The notes beneath the pieces were generated by a model. That model saw only the letters and a program-made list of their open reading frames with translations. It was not told the DNA's origin and did not search any database. Shown piece after piece: positions 1-11,319 of a stretch of 64,000 bases of DNA. The stretch comes from Symsagittifera roscoffensis. Taxonomy: Eukaryota > Xenacoelomorpha > Acoela > Convolutidae. Position 1 is the stretch's first letter; every line of letters begins with the position of its first letter. The stretch covers positions 59,156,759 to 59,220,758 of the forward strand of contig NC_087063.1 in the NCBI RefSeq assembly GCF_963678635.1. Reading direction: 5' to 3'. A program made the position numbers and the translations under genes.

Positions 1-886
1 CTTATCATATAATTCCCAAATTACGACAACTTTAGGAATGTCACCATATGAAATGATTTTTAATCAAAAGCCACGAGAACCAATTATGTTTACAGCAAAT
101 GCCCATAAAATGCACAAGGTTATTGCCAACCAAATAAAGATTCAATTTGTTATAACCTAACTTTACACACACATGATGAAGATCATCTTCATCACCCACA
201 AATTCTTAAATTAGCCTCCGGCACACATACCGAATGGATATTAAATAGAGATAAAAAACACAATGAAAAATACCAAATAGGAACAAAGAAATTGTTACAA
301 AGGCAAAACATTAACGACCAAATTAATTCACGCTTTACGCCAGCCACAGATTTAAAAATAGGAACATTTGTCTTATTACCTAATTTGAATACGCAAAAAG
401 GAATCTCTAAAAAATTACAACCTCTTCGAAAAGGACCATACTAAATAATTGCCCAACCCACTGACGTAACGTATAAACTCACAGATTCAACTAAAAAAGA
501 AATTATTCAACATCGTAACAATCTATTACCCTACTACCCAAAAGAATACGCATTACGCGAATTAAATGAATTATATTCTTTTACAGGTTTAAAAATTATT
601 CAAAATCATACTTATACAGAACAAGAAACAAATGTACAGGATATCATTCATCATGAAAAACAAAATCAAAAACAAACCACAACTCAAAACAATACAAAAA
701 CGCCAGACCCAACAAACCTCAAAAAAAGAGAAAAAACAGGAAAATGATAGAAAAAATTTTACCACAAGAACAAGTAGAAAAATCAGAACACAGAGAATCA
801 TCACGATTTAGAAATCAACCACGTAAAAATTACAAAATTTTATCCCACAATCTAAAATATTCAAGAAAGTTGAATTTCAAAAACAA
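1..886 (+). pseudogene. Retroelement A: integrase C-terminal end (Ty3/Gypsy type), broken
   Basis: The window opens inside a retroelement integrase. The frame starting at base 2 gives the end of the catalytic core, with the typical MSPYEMIFNQKPREP stretch (from base 38), and stops at TAA 158-160. A second frame, open to about 742, carries the integrase C-terminal domain, including the GPY/F motif (KGPY just before base 442) that is characteristic of Ty3/Gypsy and related integrases. TAA 442-444 falls straight after KGPY, where a sense codon is expected. A third frame (744-886) has a basic tail with SSRFRNQPRKNY. Gag, protease and reverse transcriptase would lie left of the window. The family role is insertion of element cDNA into the host genome. 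With at least one nonsense change and two frame breaks it cannot be functional as written. The identification rests on motifs only. Confidence 0.8.
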
Positions 887-1480
887 CTTTGATTTTGAAA
901 TTAGTAATTTTTACACCCGTAAATCATTTTGAACTTTCATATTTTCAAGATAACATGCTGAAGCATACGCAACAATTCTAGTTCAGATTCAGCCAATAGG
1001 ATTCACTCAGATCCGTCACCTTCTATATCTTCAACACAAACCTATTAGCCGATAGATATTAAACTCCAGGCATATCTATAACTATAAATTTCCAACCTCC
1101 AGGACAAAAATAAGCAACTCGCTAAAACTTGTTAACCAAAATAAATACCACTATAATATTACAACCCTCCCCTATCTAATAACGCAAAGATCAACAATAT
1201 TTTCCCAATTCAGACCTCAAAAACCCTCCAACCAAAAATAGCAAATTAGTCTAAAGAAAAAAAGGTTCATAATCATTTGGCCTAAAGTACAAATATTTCA
1301 AAAATACCCCAGATCACCCAAAAAATAAAAATTAAGCAAAGCTGACCTCCCAAACCCAACGCCCCCAACAATTTTTCACAAAACTCAACCCACTTGTAAA
1401 AAAAAACAATAAATAATCCGACCACACTTGAATCTCGCCCCAAACAACAAAAAATATTCGACGAACGAATCATTTCTTAA
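887..1480. other. Spacer between integrase and the next frame of retroelement A
   Basis: About 600 bases of AC-rich sequence with stops in all frames. No splice pair, repeat or motif was recognised. It probably belongs to element A because similar A/C-rich, G-poor composition continues on both sides, but this is inference. Confidence 0.4.
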
Positions 1481-1875
1481 ATGCTTTTCTCTCAAACAGT
1501 CGATATCTTAAAAAATACATTCTTAAATTTTTTCATAAAATTTTTCATTCTATATAAACTTTTGCTCATATTTTTTATCGATACTTTTGAAGCTTTGATA
1601 ATCCTTTTTATAATTTTTTGCAATATTTTTTTAAAATTTTCTACTCCCTATTTAAATTTTCTATTCCCTATATACCTCCAATTTCTCAAATCATTGACCA
1701 CATTCACAGGTACGATAATTCAAAATCTATTTTAATGATACGAACAATTTTTAGTAGAACAGATATTTTTTTACTATTTGTAATTTTCATCACATTTTTA
1801 TCATCCCTAATCATGACAATGTGCAAATGTGTAAAAAAGGCAATAGTCACATTCGCCTTAGCAACAACCTTTTAA
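1481..1875 (+). pseudogene. Hydrophobic, membrane-segment frame of retroelement A
   Basis: Two overlapping frames (1481-1735 and 1618-1875) encode mostly Leu, Ile and Phe. The second ends with a clear membrane-like segment (DIFLLFVIFITFLSSLIM) followed by a Cys/Lys stretch, MCKCVKK, as at the cytoplasmic side of a type I membrane protein. It then runs in a shifted frame into a Lys-rich, then Pro/Ser-rich region. This could be the membrane anchor and tail of an older glycoprotein whose ectodomain has been lost, since no Cys-rich ectodomain precedes it. No family was recognised, and AT-rich DNA can give hydrophobic frames by chance. Confidence 0.3.
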
Positions 1876-2641
1876 TTTTTTTTTCATCGAAGAATATTAC
1901 AATAAACATAAATCTTCCCACAAGAAAAAATCAATCGGACACATTTCCAAAATTGCTAACCAACAATCACAAAATCAGTCTTCACCGACATCATCCCAAG
2001 AAAACCCAGCCATCCCCACAACTACCCAAAACCCCCAAACATCTACAAGAATTTCTTTTCAAGATAACCCATGCACTTTTGAAGAACGACACGCTCGCTT
2101 ATCCGAACCACTAGAACCAGTTCAGCGACAGGCATCCCTAAGTGAACCAACATAAAATTTATACCCCACAATACCACAAGACTTAAATAGAGTAAGACAC
2201 ATTAGTCAAAATCAAAATACAGTTGAAATAAATAGACAAATTATACATCCACGAAGAAATAGAAATTTTCAAACCCCTAGAGTTCATTTTGATATACCAC
2301 AATCACCAACACCAACTACTTCAGAAGTTTCAAGTAGTACATTGCCAGAAACTCCCACACTCCTTTCACAACATAGCACCTCAAGCATACCCTCAGATTT
2401 TTTAGGTTCAACACCGACATCTGAACAAATACGTGAAAATCCCTTTAACCCCCCAACTTCAACACAACTTCTCCCACATTGGATAACACAAGCTTTCACT
2501 CAAGATGAACCAAACTTGGTAAATGAACCAATAGATATTTTTAACTACCAGAAACCCTTCACTTCCTTCAAACCCTTCAATAAGTCAGATTTCCACCGCA
2601 CGACTACCATATTGGGCAACACACTCATATACACAAGGTGA
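1876..2641 (+). pseudogene. Pro/Ser/Thr/Gln-rich frame of retroelement A
   Basis: A long frame of low-complexity composition, rich in Pro, Ser, Thr, Gln and Asn, with one stop (TAA 2153-2155). It continues after the hydrophobic frame upstream, so it may be the cytoplasmic tail of that protein or a separate disordered protein. The last part, from about 2456, lies inside duplication copy A. The same end sequence is therefore found again after the junction at 6166, where it is fused to a different upstream frame. No domain was recognised. The composition resembles the frame downstream of the envelope region (5800 and 9506), suggesting two paralogous tails, but no clear sequence match was seen. 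Confidence 0.35.
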
Positions 2642-2800
2642 ACCAAACATAGTAAATGCACCAATAGATATTTCTACAGATACAAGACCATCATCATTAC
2701 CAGAAACATTATCACTCCAGTCAACACCATCTTTAAGTCAAATCTCACTGACACTTTTCCCCCAATAAATTTCCCAAATAACCTCGACGCTAGATATTGA

Positions 2801-3199
2801 TTACAATCATCATCAAATACCCCTTTACGACTAGATTGGAATACATTCGTAGCACCTCCTCCAATATTTGGACAACATCAAGATAGTAACCGACTCCACA
2901 GTTGGGCACTCAATAGATTACAATATAGACAAGATATCCACGAAGATATTCGAGAACACAATATGCAAATACTTCAACAAAATAGTCTCCAATTAAAACT
3001 TCAAATCACAATCAAATTTAATAATATTGTTCAACATCCCTACCAATTAAATCTACCAAATATAACAGCTCAATCGCTACCACCACCATTTATAACAACT
3101 GAAGTAATATATAAATACGATAGATACACGAAAAACACAATTGGTTACATAACATTTTATAACCCACACTCAGGATTATCATACACATGTATATTCTAA
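2801..3199 (+). CDS. Short helical frame upstream of the envelope region, copy A
   Basis: An open frame of about 132 codons following TGA 2798-2800. It is rich in Gln, His and Ile, with a central stretch (DIHEDIREHNMQILQQNSLQ) that could form a coiled coil. There is no cleavage site, Cys pattern or signal peptide. It overlaps by a few codons the start of the envelope-like frame at 3187, an arrangement that in retroelements can mean a spliced or frameshifted junction. The first ATG is at 2963, but upstream codons stay open, so the true start may be a splice acceptor. Function unknown. Confidence 0.4.
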   Translation, partial: LQSSSNTPLRLDWNTFVAPPPIFGQHQDSNRLHSWALNRLQYRQDIHEDIREHNMQILQQNSLQLKLQITIKFNNIVQHPYQLNLPNITAQSLPPPFITTEVIYKYDRYTKNTIGYITFYNPHSGLSYTCIF

Positions 3200-5793
3200 A
3201 AATATTAACATTTCAACACATCTTTTTTCTAATATTTTCCGACCAAAACACAAATCTTTCTCCTCGCACAGGACCCCAGGATTTATTAGTGACACACTAT
3301 GATTGTGAAGAAAACGAACAAAAAACACTACACAAATATGCAATAAATCAAGTATCACAATGCGAAACAGAACCACAAGCTATAGAAACTACAAATGTAA
3401 TGGCAACATTGTATTCAAAAACCCGAGCAACAACAGTCACAGGATATAAATTTACAGCAGCATTTTCCGAAAAGAAAGTACATTGTTCACAAGTTTCCAA
3501 CGGAAATAGGAACCGACTTGATCATGAATCATTTTACCAAAGTGATATAGAACGAATTTTACATCTAAATCCCGATGATTGTAAAAACGAATTACTCAGA
3601 CTGAATATCACAAGAAATAAAAACAGAGACAGAAAAAATAGTAAATTTCCAAGTTTTTGCCGATTCTGTACAACAAGCAGAACTTGAACAATACCAAGGG
3701 CATATTAAATTAGACGAAAAATACCCATATAACGGCGCACACGGACGGTTAACTTATGACATACACGATAAACACTGGATACCGCACATTGGAATAAATA
3801 ATCCTTCAAACTGCAAAGCAGACACAAAAAATAAAGGATACCAAGAAATAATGTTTTTTGATTGGAAAAAACAACTTGAAAAAATACAACTCACACGAGA
3901 CTTAACTGATAACACCATGATCTATCAAGGAATTAGATTACCTTGCAAAAATGATCAAGGTTATTGTGACCCTACAACAAGGATCTAAGCGAAAATTTTT
4001 TGGTTTCCCAAAGATACATGCAAAACATTTCAAGTAGGAAAAATACACTATCGAATGATAAAATTTCATGAAAAAAATTTTATTGCATCAATTCCATACG
4101 AACAGAAAAACCCATCTCGTAAGCAAAGCAATGATTTTAGAAATATTCAAGATATAAAAAATAAATTAACACGTTTTCAAGTCTATCAAGAATTAGAGTT
4201 TGCATGTAAATACAGAAATCCAATTTATAAGACACAATACTCTGAAATACTTGTCGAATACGAAAAAGGTTTCGACATGACCACTGGAAAAATAAAATTT
4301 GACCCTTATGCCACAAGTCACCCTATAAATGAAGGAACATCATACATCCCAGTTAACTTTCAAAAAAGCACAGGTCAACCTGGTGGAAAACTAAAACCAT
4401 ATGACAGTAAAAGCACAAGTTTACAAGAACTGTCACTAATGAATAGCACCTACTTTGGTAATATTCATTATGATATCCACTTAGACATGAAATTGGACCA
4501 CACAATTAGTAGAATTTTCCATGAAAGGTCACTTTCTGAATTAGAAACACTTCATCAACTATGCGAATTAGAAAGAACAGAAATCTTCAATCACTCGCAT
4601 TAGCAGTATTAAAAATATCTTACGCAGGATACTTATTATCAGGAAACAGATCAAATTTTCTAGATTACGAAAGAAAACTTTCTATGGTTTATACTTGCAC
4701 CAAAAAGTATCACCATTAATGTTTTTGAAGACAAACGTTGTTATAAAAGAATCCCCATATTCTATAAAAATAAAGTACATTTTGTCGACACACTTTCAAG
4801 ACGAACATATTTTTGGGATACCGCAGTCCCATGTGGATCAGAAAATAGCCACAATGTAGTACAATTAAACCCTGATGAAGATAAATACTACCTACTTACA
4901 CCGTATCCTACATTAATGCAACCACTCAAAAAATTTTCACCCGAAAGTATCAGAGCTATCGCTCGTAACCCAAATATTGATTTACAATCAATTGGAAAAA
5001 TTCTAAATCTGATATGCAACATCACATTAGAACACAACAGTTTCAGGAATTATTAACACAAATGTACACAATACAACGACAATCAATCGACCAGAATTTG
5101 AGAAAACTTGCCAAAACCGCAGGATTTGCAGACATTTATGCACAAAACTATAGCGGATATTTTTAAGATATCAAAGATTACATATAATTAAACGGTGAAA
5201 AAAATAGACCACAAGATATTTCACCTACAAATATTTTCAGTTTTGTCACCTTAAAAAATGAAATTTTCGCTTTTCTATGATGGCCCTATTACATCTTAGA
5301 AAAATTAACTATCTTATACGCTATGTTTAATTTTATAGAATTTCTTTTCTCACTGTTAAAAGGAATCTATAACACATGCGCTATACACACACAAGTAAAC
5401 CGACAAGCAAGTGTAGCACGTATATTATTTGCAGGATTTTTTGGAATTTTTTCATCATCAATTGACAAAATACTTTTAGATGCACAAATAAAAGAATATA
5501 ACACAAAAATATCCACAAGACAAAACACATACGACGAAGAACATAATAATATAGAAATAACACATACTGCACCACAGATGCCACCCTTATCACAAAACCA
5601 TCCATTATCACTAGTTCCCCGTAATTTCCGAAACCTAGCAATCACAAATAATCCAAATTCTAGACCAAATACAACACAAAGTCCCATCCAACACATAATG
5701 ACACATCATTCAAAAAATGATAATACATATGAACAAATTATCGAACAACCTCACACCACCACTTTTCAATCTCAAAATAATCATTTTTTTTAG
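3187..5793 (+). pseudogene. Envelope-like glycoprotein region of retroelement A, copy A (broken)
   Basis: The first frame (3187-3687) begins with a hydrophobic signal-peptide-like segment and continues as a Cys-containing ectodomain with LLVTHYDCEENE, a pair of spaced Cys residues, KKVHCSQVS, RLDHESFY and LNPDDC. The region continues in shifted frames through about 3650-3990, 4055-4603 and 4600-5170, and ends in 5323-5793 with membrane-associated hydrophobic segments and a polar tail. The early YDC..C..C..DHE..PDDC layout reminds me of glycoproteins of chuvirus type that some Bel/Pao and Gypsy elements have captured. That is a resemblance in layout, not a proven homology. Frame breaks include one near 3620, a 4-base difference from copy B at about 4499 and TGA just before the membrane segment (about 5279). 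It would mediate membrane fusion or entry if intact, but it is not intact here. Confidence 0.5.
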
Positions 5794-5799
5794 CCCACG

Positions 5800-6170
5800 A
5801 TGAGCCGACAACTTGGATCTCTCCATCGCTCAAATTCCCACCCAGCCAACCTCCAAACTCAAATCCCAATAATCCCAGCTTTTGCTTTCCCACCACCCGA
5901 TTTTCCAATTATTAATATACCATCAAGCACGAATTCTGATACTAACTCAGATATTTCAGTTTTTCATACTATCTCACAACTTAATAACTCAAATGTAGAA
6001 ACCCCCGACGAATTTGCAGACTCCGAACCATCTCCTTCTACCCATACCCAGACCAACTCCTCAATTTTTTCAAAACCCCCCTTTTCAACCCATCCCGTCC
6101 AGTCATCCACTCCCATCCGTTTCCACTCCTTCTTATGCTTCCCAAGTAACCCCAACCTATTCTCCACTTC
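5800..6170 (+). pseudogene. Pro/Ser/Thr-rich frame after the envelope region, copy A (cut by duplication)
   Basis: In the same frame as the envelope tail ending at 5793, separated from it by one TAG. The encoded segment is disordered in composition (Pro, Ser, Thr, Asn), starting MSRQLGSLHRSN. At the duplication junction (6166-6170) it is fused to the sequence that begins copy B, so the frame running on to 6351 is chimeric. It may be a very long cytoplasmic tail of the envelope protein with a nonsense change, or a separate phospho-regulated protein. No domain was recognised. Confidence 0.4.
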
Positions 6171-6510
6171 AACACAACTTCTCCCACATTGGATAACACA
6201 AGCTTTCACTCAAGATGAAACAAACTTGGTAAATGAACCAATAGATATTTTTAACTACCAGAAACCCTTCACTTCCTTCAAACCCTTCAATAAGTCAGAT
6301 TCCCACCGCACGACTACCATATTGGGCAACACACTCATATACACAAGGTGAACCAAACATAGTAAATGCACCAATAGATATTTCTACAGATACAAGACCA
6401 TCATCATTACCAGAAACATTATCACTCCAGTCAACACCATCTTTAAGTCAAATCTCACTGACACTTTTCCCCCAATAAATTTCCCAAATAACCTCGACGC
6501 TAGATATTGA

Positions 6511-6909
6511 TTACAATCATCATCAAATACCCCTTTACGACTAGATTGGAATACATTCGTAGCACCTCCTCCAATATTTGGACAACATCAAGATAGTAAC
6601 CGACTCCACAGTTGGGCACTCAATAGATTACAATATAGACAAGATATCCACGAAGATATTCGAGAACACAATATGCAAATACTTCAACAAAATAGTCTCC
6701 AATTAAAACTTCAAATCACAATCAAATTTAATAATATTGTTCAACATCCCTACCAATTAAATCCACCAAATATAACAGCTCAATCGCTACCACCACCATT
6801 TATAACAACTGAAGTAATATATAAATACGATAGATACACGAAAAACACAATTGGTTACATAACATTTTATAACCCACACTCAGGATTATCATACACATGT
6901 ATATTCTAA
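6511..6909 (+). CDS. Short helical frame upstream of the envelope region, copy B
   Basis: Duplicate of the frame at 2801-3199, still open over the same length, with one Leu-to-Pro difference seen (near 6764). It has the same short overlap with the following glycoprotein frame. Its intactness in both copies contrasts with the broken frames around it, but the duplication is too young to count this as evidence of selection. Confidence 0.4.
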   Translation, partial: LQSSSNTPLRLDWNTFVAPPPIFGQHQDSNRLHSWALNRLQYRQDIHEDIREHNMQILQQNSLQLKLQITIKFNNIVQHPYQLNPPNITAQSLPPPFITTEVIYKYDRYTKNTIGYITFYNPHSGLSYTCIF

Positions 6910-9499
6910 AAATATTAACATTTCAACACATCTTTTTTCTAATATTTTTCGACCAAAACACAAATCTTCCTCCTCGCACAGGACCCCAGGATTTATTAGT
7001 GACACACTATGATTGTGAAGAAAACGAACAAAAAACACTACACAAATATGCAATAAATCAAGTATCACAATGCGAAACAGAACCACAAGCTATAGAAACT
7101 ACAAATGTAATGGCAACATTGTATTCAAAAACCCGAGCAACAACAGTCACAGGATATAAATTTACAGCAGCATTTTCCGAAAAGAAAGTACATTGTTCAC
7201 AAGTTTCCAACGGAAATAGGAACCGACTTGATCATGAATCATTTTACCAAAGTGATATAGAACGAATTTTACATCTAAATCCCGATGATTGTAAAAACGA
7301 ATTACTCAGACTGAATATCACAAGAAATAAAAACAGAGACAGAAAAAATAGTAAATTTCCAAGTTTTTTGCCGATTCTGTACAACAAGCAGAACTTGAAC
7401 AATACCAAGGACATATTAAATTAGACGAAAAATACCCATATAACGCGCACACGGACGGTTAACTTATGACATACACGATAAACACTGGATACCGCACATT
7501 GGAATAAATAATCCTTCAAACTGCAAAGCAGACACAAAAAATAAAGGATACCAAGAAATAATGTTTTTTGATTGGAAAAAACAACTTGAAAAAATACAAC
7601 TCACACGAGACTTAACTGATAACACCATGATCTATCAAGGAATTAGATTACCTTGCAAAAATGATCAAGGTTATTGTGACCCTACAACAAGGATCTAAGC
7701 GACAATTTTTTGGTTTCCCAAAGATACATGCACAACATTTCAAGTAGGAAAAATACACTATCGAATGATAAAATTTCATGAAAAAAATTTTATTGCATCA
7801 ATTCCATACGAACAGAAAAACCCATCTCGTAAACAAAGCAATGATTTTAGAAATATTCATGATATAAAAAATAAATTAACACGTTTTCAAGTCTATCAAG
7901 AATTAGAGTTTGCATGTAAATACAGAAATCCAATTTATAAGACACAATACTCTGAAATACTTGTCGAATACGAAAAAGGTTTCGACATGACCACTGGAAA
8001 AATAAAATTTGACCCTAATGCCACAAGTCACCCTATAAATGAAGGAACATCATACATTCCAGTTAACTTTCAAAAAAGCACAGGTCATACTGGTGGAAAA
8101 CTAAAACCATATGACAGTAAAAGCACAAGTTTACAAGAACTGTCACTAATGAATAGCACCTACTTTGGTAATATTCATTATGATATCCACTTAGACATGA
8201 AATTGGACGAATTAGTAGAATTTTCCATGAAAGGTCACTTTCTGAATTAGAAACACTTCATCAACTATGCGAATTAGAAAGAACAGAAATCTTCAATCAC
8301 TCGCATTAGCAGTATTAAAAATATCTTACGCAGGATACTTATTATCAGGAAACAGATCAAATTTTCTAGATTACGAAAGAAAACTTTCTATGGTTTATAC
8401 TTGCACCAAAAAGTATCACCATTAATGTTTTTGAAGACAAACGTTGTTATAAAAGAATCCCCATATTCTATAAAAATAAAGTACATTTTGTCGACACACT
8501 TTCAAGACGAACATATTTTTGGGATACCGCAGTCCCATGTGGATCAGAAAATAGCCACAATGTAGAACAATTAAACCCTGATGAAGATAAATACTACCTA
8601 CTTACACCGTATCCTACATTAATGCAACCACTCAAAAAATTTTCACCCAAAAGTATCAGAGCTATCGATCGTAACCCAAATATTGATTTACAATCAATTG
8701 GAAAAATTCTAAATCTGATATGCAACATCACATTAGAACACAACAGTTTCAGGAATTATTAACACAAATGTACACAATACAACGACAATCAATCGACCAG
8801 AATTTAAGAAAACTTGCCAAAACCGCAGGATTTGCAGACATTTATGCACAAGACTATAGCGGATATTTTTAAGATATCAAAGATTACATATAATTAAACG
8901 GTGAAAAAAATAGACCACAAGATATTTCACCTACAAACATTTTCAGTTTTGTCACCTTAAAAAATGAAATTTTCGCTTTTCTATGATGGCCCTATTACAT
9001 CTTAGAAAAATTAACTATCTTATACGCTATGTTTAATTTTATAGGATTTATTTTCTCACCGTTAAAAGGAATCTATAACACATGCGCTATACACACACAA
9101 GTAAACCGACAAGCAAGTGTAGCACGTATAATATTTGCAGGATTTTTTGGAATTTTTTCATCATCAATTGACAAAATACTTTTAGATGCACAAATAAAAG
9201 AATATAACACAAAAATATCCACAAGACAAAACACATACGACGAAGAACATAATAATATAGAAATAACACATACTGCACCACAGATGCCACCCTTATCACA
9301 AAACCATCCATTATCACTAGTTCCTCGTAATTTCCGAAACCTAGCAATCACAAATAATCCAAATTCTAGACCAAATACAACACAAAGTCCCATCCAACAC
9401 ATAATGACACATCATTCAAAAAATGATAATACATATGAACAAATTATCGAACAACCTCACACCGCCACTTTTCAATCTCAAAATAATCATTTTTTTTAG
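6897..9499 (+). pseudogene. Envelope-like glycoprotein region of retroelement A, copy B (broken)
   Basis: Second copy of the glycoprotein region, with the same order: signal-like start, Cys-bearing ectodomain, central region (7765-8250) and membrane-associated end (9029-9499). It shares most breaks with copy A, including the early frame change and the TGA before the membrane segment, so those predate the duplication. Copy-specific changes are an extra T near 7367, loss of one G near 7445 and loss of four bases near 8209. The last gives a different end to the central frame. Neither copy alone encodes a continuous protein. Confidence 0.5.
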
Positions 9500-9505
9500 C
9501 CCACG

Positions 9506-10214
9506 ATGAGCCGACAACTTGGATCTCTCCATCGCTCAAATTCCCACCCAGCCAACCTCCAAACTCAAATCCCAATAATCCCAGCTTTTGCTTTCCCACC
9601 ACCCAATTTTCCAATTATTAATATACCATCAAGCACGAATTCTGATACTAACTCAGATATTTCAGTTTTTCATACTATCTCACAACTTAATAACTCAAAT
9701 GTAGAAACCCCCGACGAATTTGCAGACTCCGAACCATCTCCTTCTACCCATACTCAGACCAACTCCTCAGTTTTTTCAAAACCCCCATTTTCAACCCATC
9801 CCGTCCAGTCATCCACTCCCATCCGTTTCCACTCCTTCTTATGCTTCCCAAGTAACCCCAACCTATTCTCCACTTCATTCCGACAGATCATATAATAATT
9901 CCCCAGATACCCTCCAAGCTTCCGAAGAACTTGATAATTTTATTACTTTACAACAACAATTAATACACCCCAACAACCTTACAATACATCAAATATCATC
10001 CACAATAACATCCTCAAATCCACCTACCCCCACACCCTCCTCAGCTTACACTCCATCATCTCAATCATCCACATCCACCGAAACACTTACCAGTACAACC
10101 GAGCTTATCGCACTTTTAAACGAATATTTCCAAATCACCCATTCCCAACCAAACCCGGAACGGCCCGCGAATATATCAATCACCCGGAACACACAAACAC
10201 GAAAATTTTCTTGA
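9506..10214 (+). pseudogene. Pro/Ser/Thr-rich frame after the envelope region, copy B (natural continuation)
   Basis: The frame starting at 9506 repeats copy A and then leaves the duplicated block at 9876. A second, overlapping frame (9720-10214) carries the low-complexity Pro/Ser/Thr composition onward to about 10140, ending in ITRNTQTRKFS. The switch between frames suggests a lost or gained base near the edge of the duplication. Its composition suggests an intrinsically disordered protein. No recognisable motif was seen. Confidence 0.4.
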
Positions 10215-11319
10215 AATCACCTTACCCTCATTTCCGCAATATACATTAAAAACACCTACCATTGCTAACGAAACACGCATTTTTGTTGATGAGTACTTTT
10301 TAATGCCAACACTTCATTGGACAGTTTATTATAATTATATTAACCCCCTTTGCCTACCATTAGCTAATACTACTAAAAGTATCGAGAAAAACTAAAACAT
10401 AATATATAGACTCACCACATCATTAACACCTCGACAATTTACTTACGTTGGATATAAAAAATTATTAAAAACATTCACTGCACCCCGAGCTAACGATTTT
10501 TCAATAGAATACTACGATCATAATATCATCCGCCCTAACCAAGATCAATTTTTAGATGAAGATTGCTTCGCAAACACGCAACTAAAAGAAAAATTTTTCA
10601 TTAAAACATCATACCTATTTGCACTTAATATTTTTGATAGAAAGCATGATCATATTATTTCAGAAGCACTAGTTGATTTTCAAGCATATGAAAGCTTCTA
10701 TGATAAATTTCAGTTATCTTCACTTACTTTTCAGTTTCTTTCACCACAGGAACGCAATTTGCACTGTTCCCACAATTTTATGTTACGCACTAAACAAACG
10801 CACACATATACATATTATCGTTTTAGACAAAATCATTTTGATTTACACACTCCATCAAGACAACCTCACCATCGTTTTCAGTTTCTCAACTCAAAATACA
10901 CGTCACCATTTTTTCTTAATTTTACATATTGCATTAAAGATACTAACCTCCACGGCATCCTCCGCAACTATGACCCAGTTACCCAAATGTATATATTCTG
11001 TCCCATCACAAAGACCTTCAATGATGAAGAATCAAGACCCTTCCTTATCCCGCATGAATTTATCCAACCTATTGAAATACCCATATAAGAATTCATTCAC
11101 AATACTAAATATAATCATAAAATCTATAACCTCATCCAAAACACACCTTACGAGTTCGCAGTAGGCACAGAAGAACTAAACACCATCAAGGCACTTCAAT
11201 TGCTTTGGCCACTGCTACAAACTAAAAATGTCATACGCATACTAGCCAAGTTACTAACAACATCAGATATTATTCGCGACATCTTCCCCCATGGCTTTTT
11301 TTCCAGAAGACTAAGGTAA
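10165..11319 (+). pseudogene. ORF X: unrecognised protein at the 3' end of retroelement A
   Basis: One frame stays open for about 385 codons apart from two TAA stops (10393-10395 and 11086-11088). It encodes a well-mixed, globular-looking sequence with many aromatic residues, for example IFVDEYFLMPTLHWTVYYNY, RQFTYVGYKKLL and SSLTFQFLSPQERNLHCSHN, and it ends near GFFSRRLR. The amino-acid variety is unlike the neighbouring low-complexity frames, which argues for a real protein. It lies 3' of the envelope region, where some complex retroelements keep accessory genes. I recognise no family. At the end, AAG|GTAAAT (11313-11321) matches a worm splice donor, so the true 3' end might be spliced. 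Confidence 0.45.

Larger units (their letters stand above)
2461..6170. repeat. Tandem duplication of 3.7 kb, copy A
   Basis: This block is nearly identical to 6171-9876. Offsets are 3710 at the start and 3706 at the end. The 4-base change is fully explained by three indels between the copies: one T in a T-run near 3657, one G near 3734 and four bases near 4499. The five bases ACTTC occur at 2456-2460, 6166-6170 and 9872-9876, exactly at the three edges, so the junction has 5-bp microhomology. The block holds the helical frame, the envelope-like region and the start of the Pro/Ser/Thr-rich frame. Confidence 0.95.
6171..9876. repeat. Tandem duplication of 3.7 kb, copy B
   Basis: Second copy of the 3.7-kb block, with scattered base differences from copy A (for example near 6764, 7859 and 8088) besides the three indels. 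The copies are therefore genuinely different molecules and not a repeated read. After base 9876 the sequence runs on into single-copy DNA, which continues the Pro/Ser/Thr-rich frame in its natural context. Copy A instead runs from its own 3' end straight into the 5' end of copy B. Confidence 0.95.

Noticed and set aside
5367-5696. Minus-strand frames of 86-109 codons (also at 9073)
   Set aside because: They are shadows of the envelope tail frame on the plus strand and show no recognisable motif.
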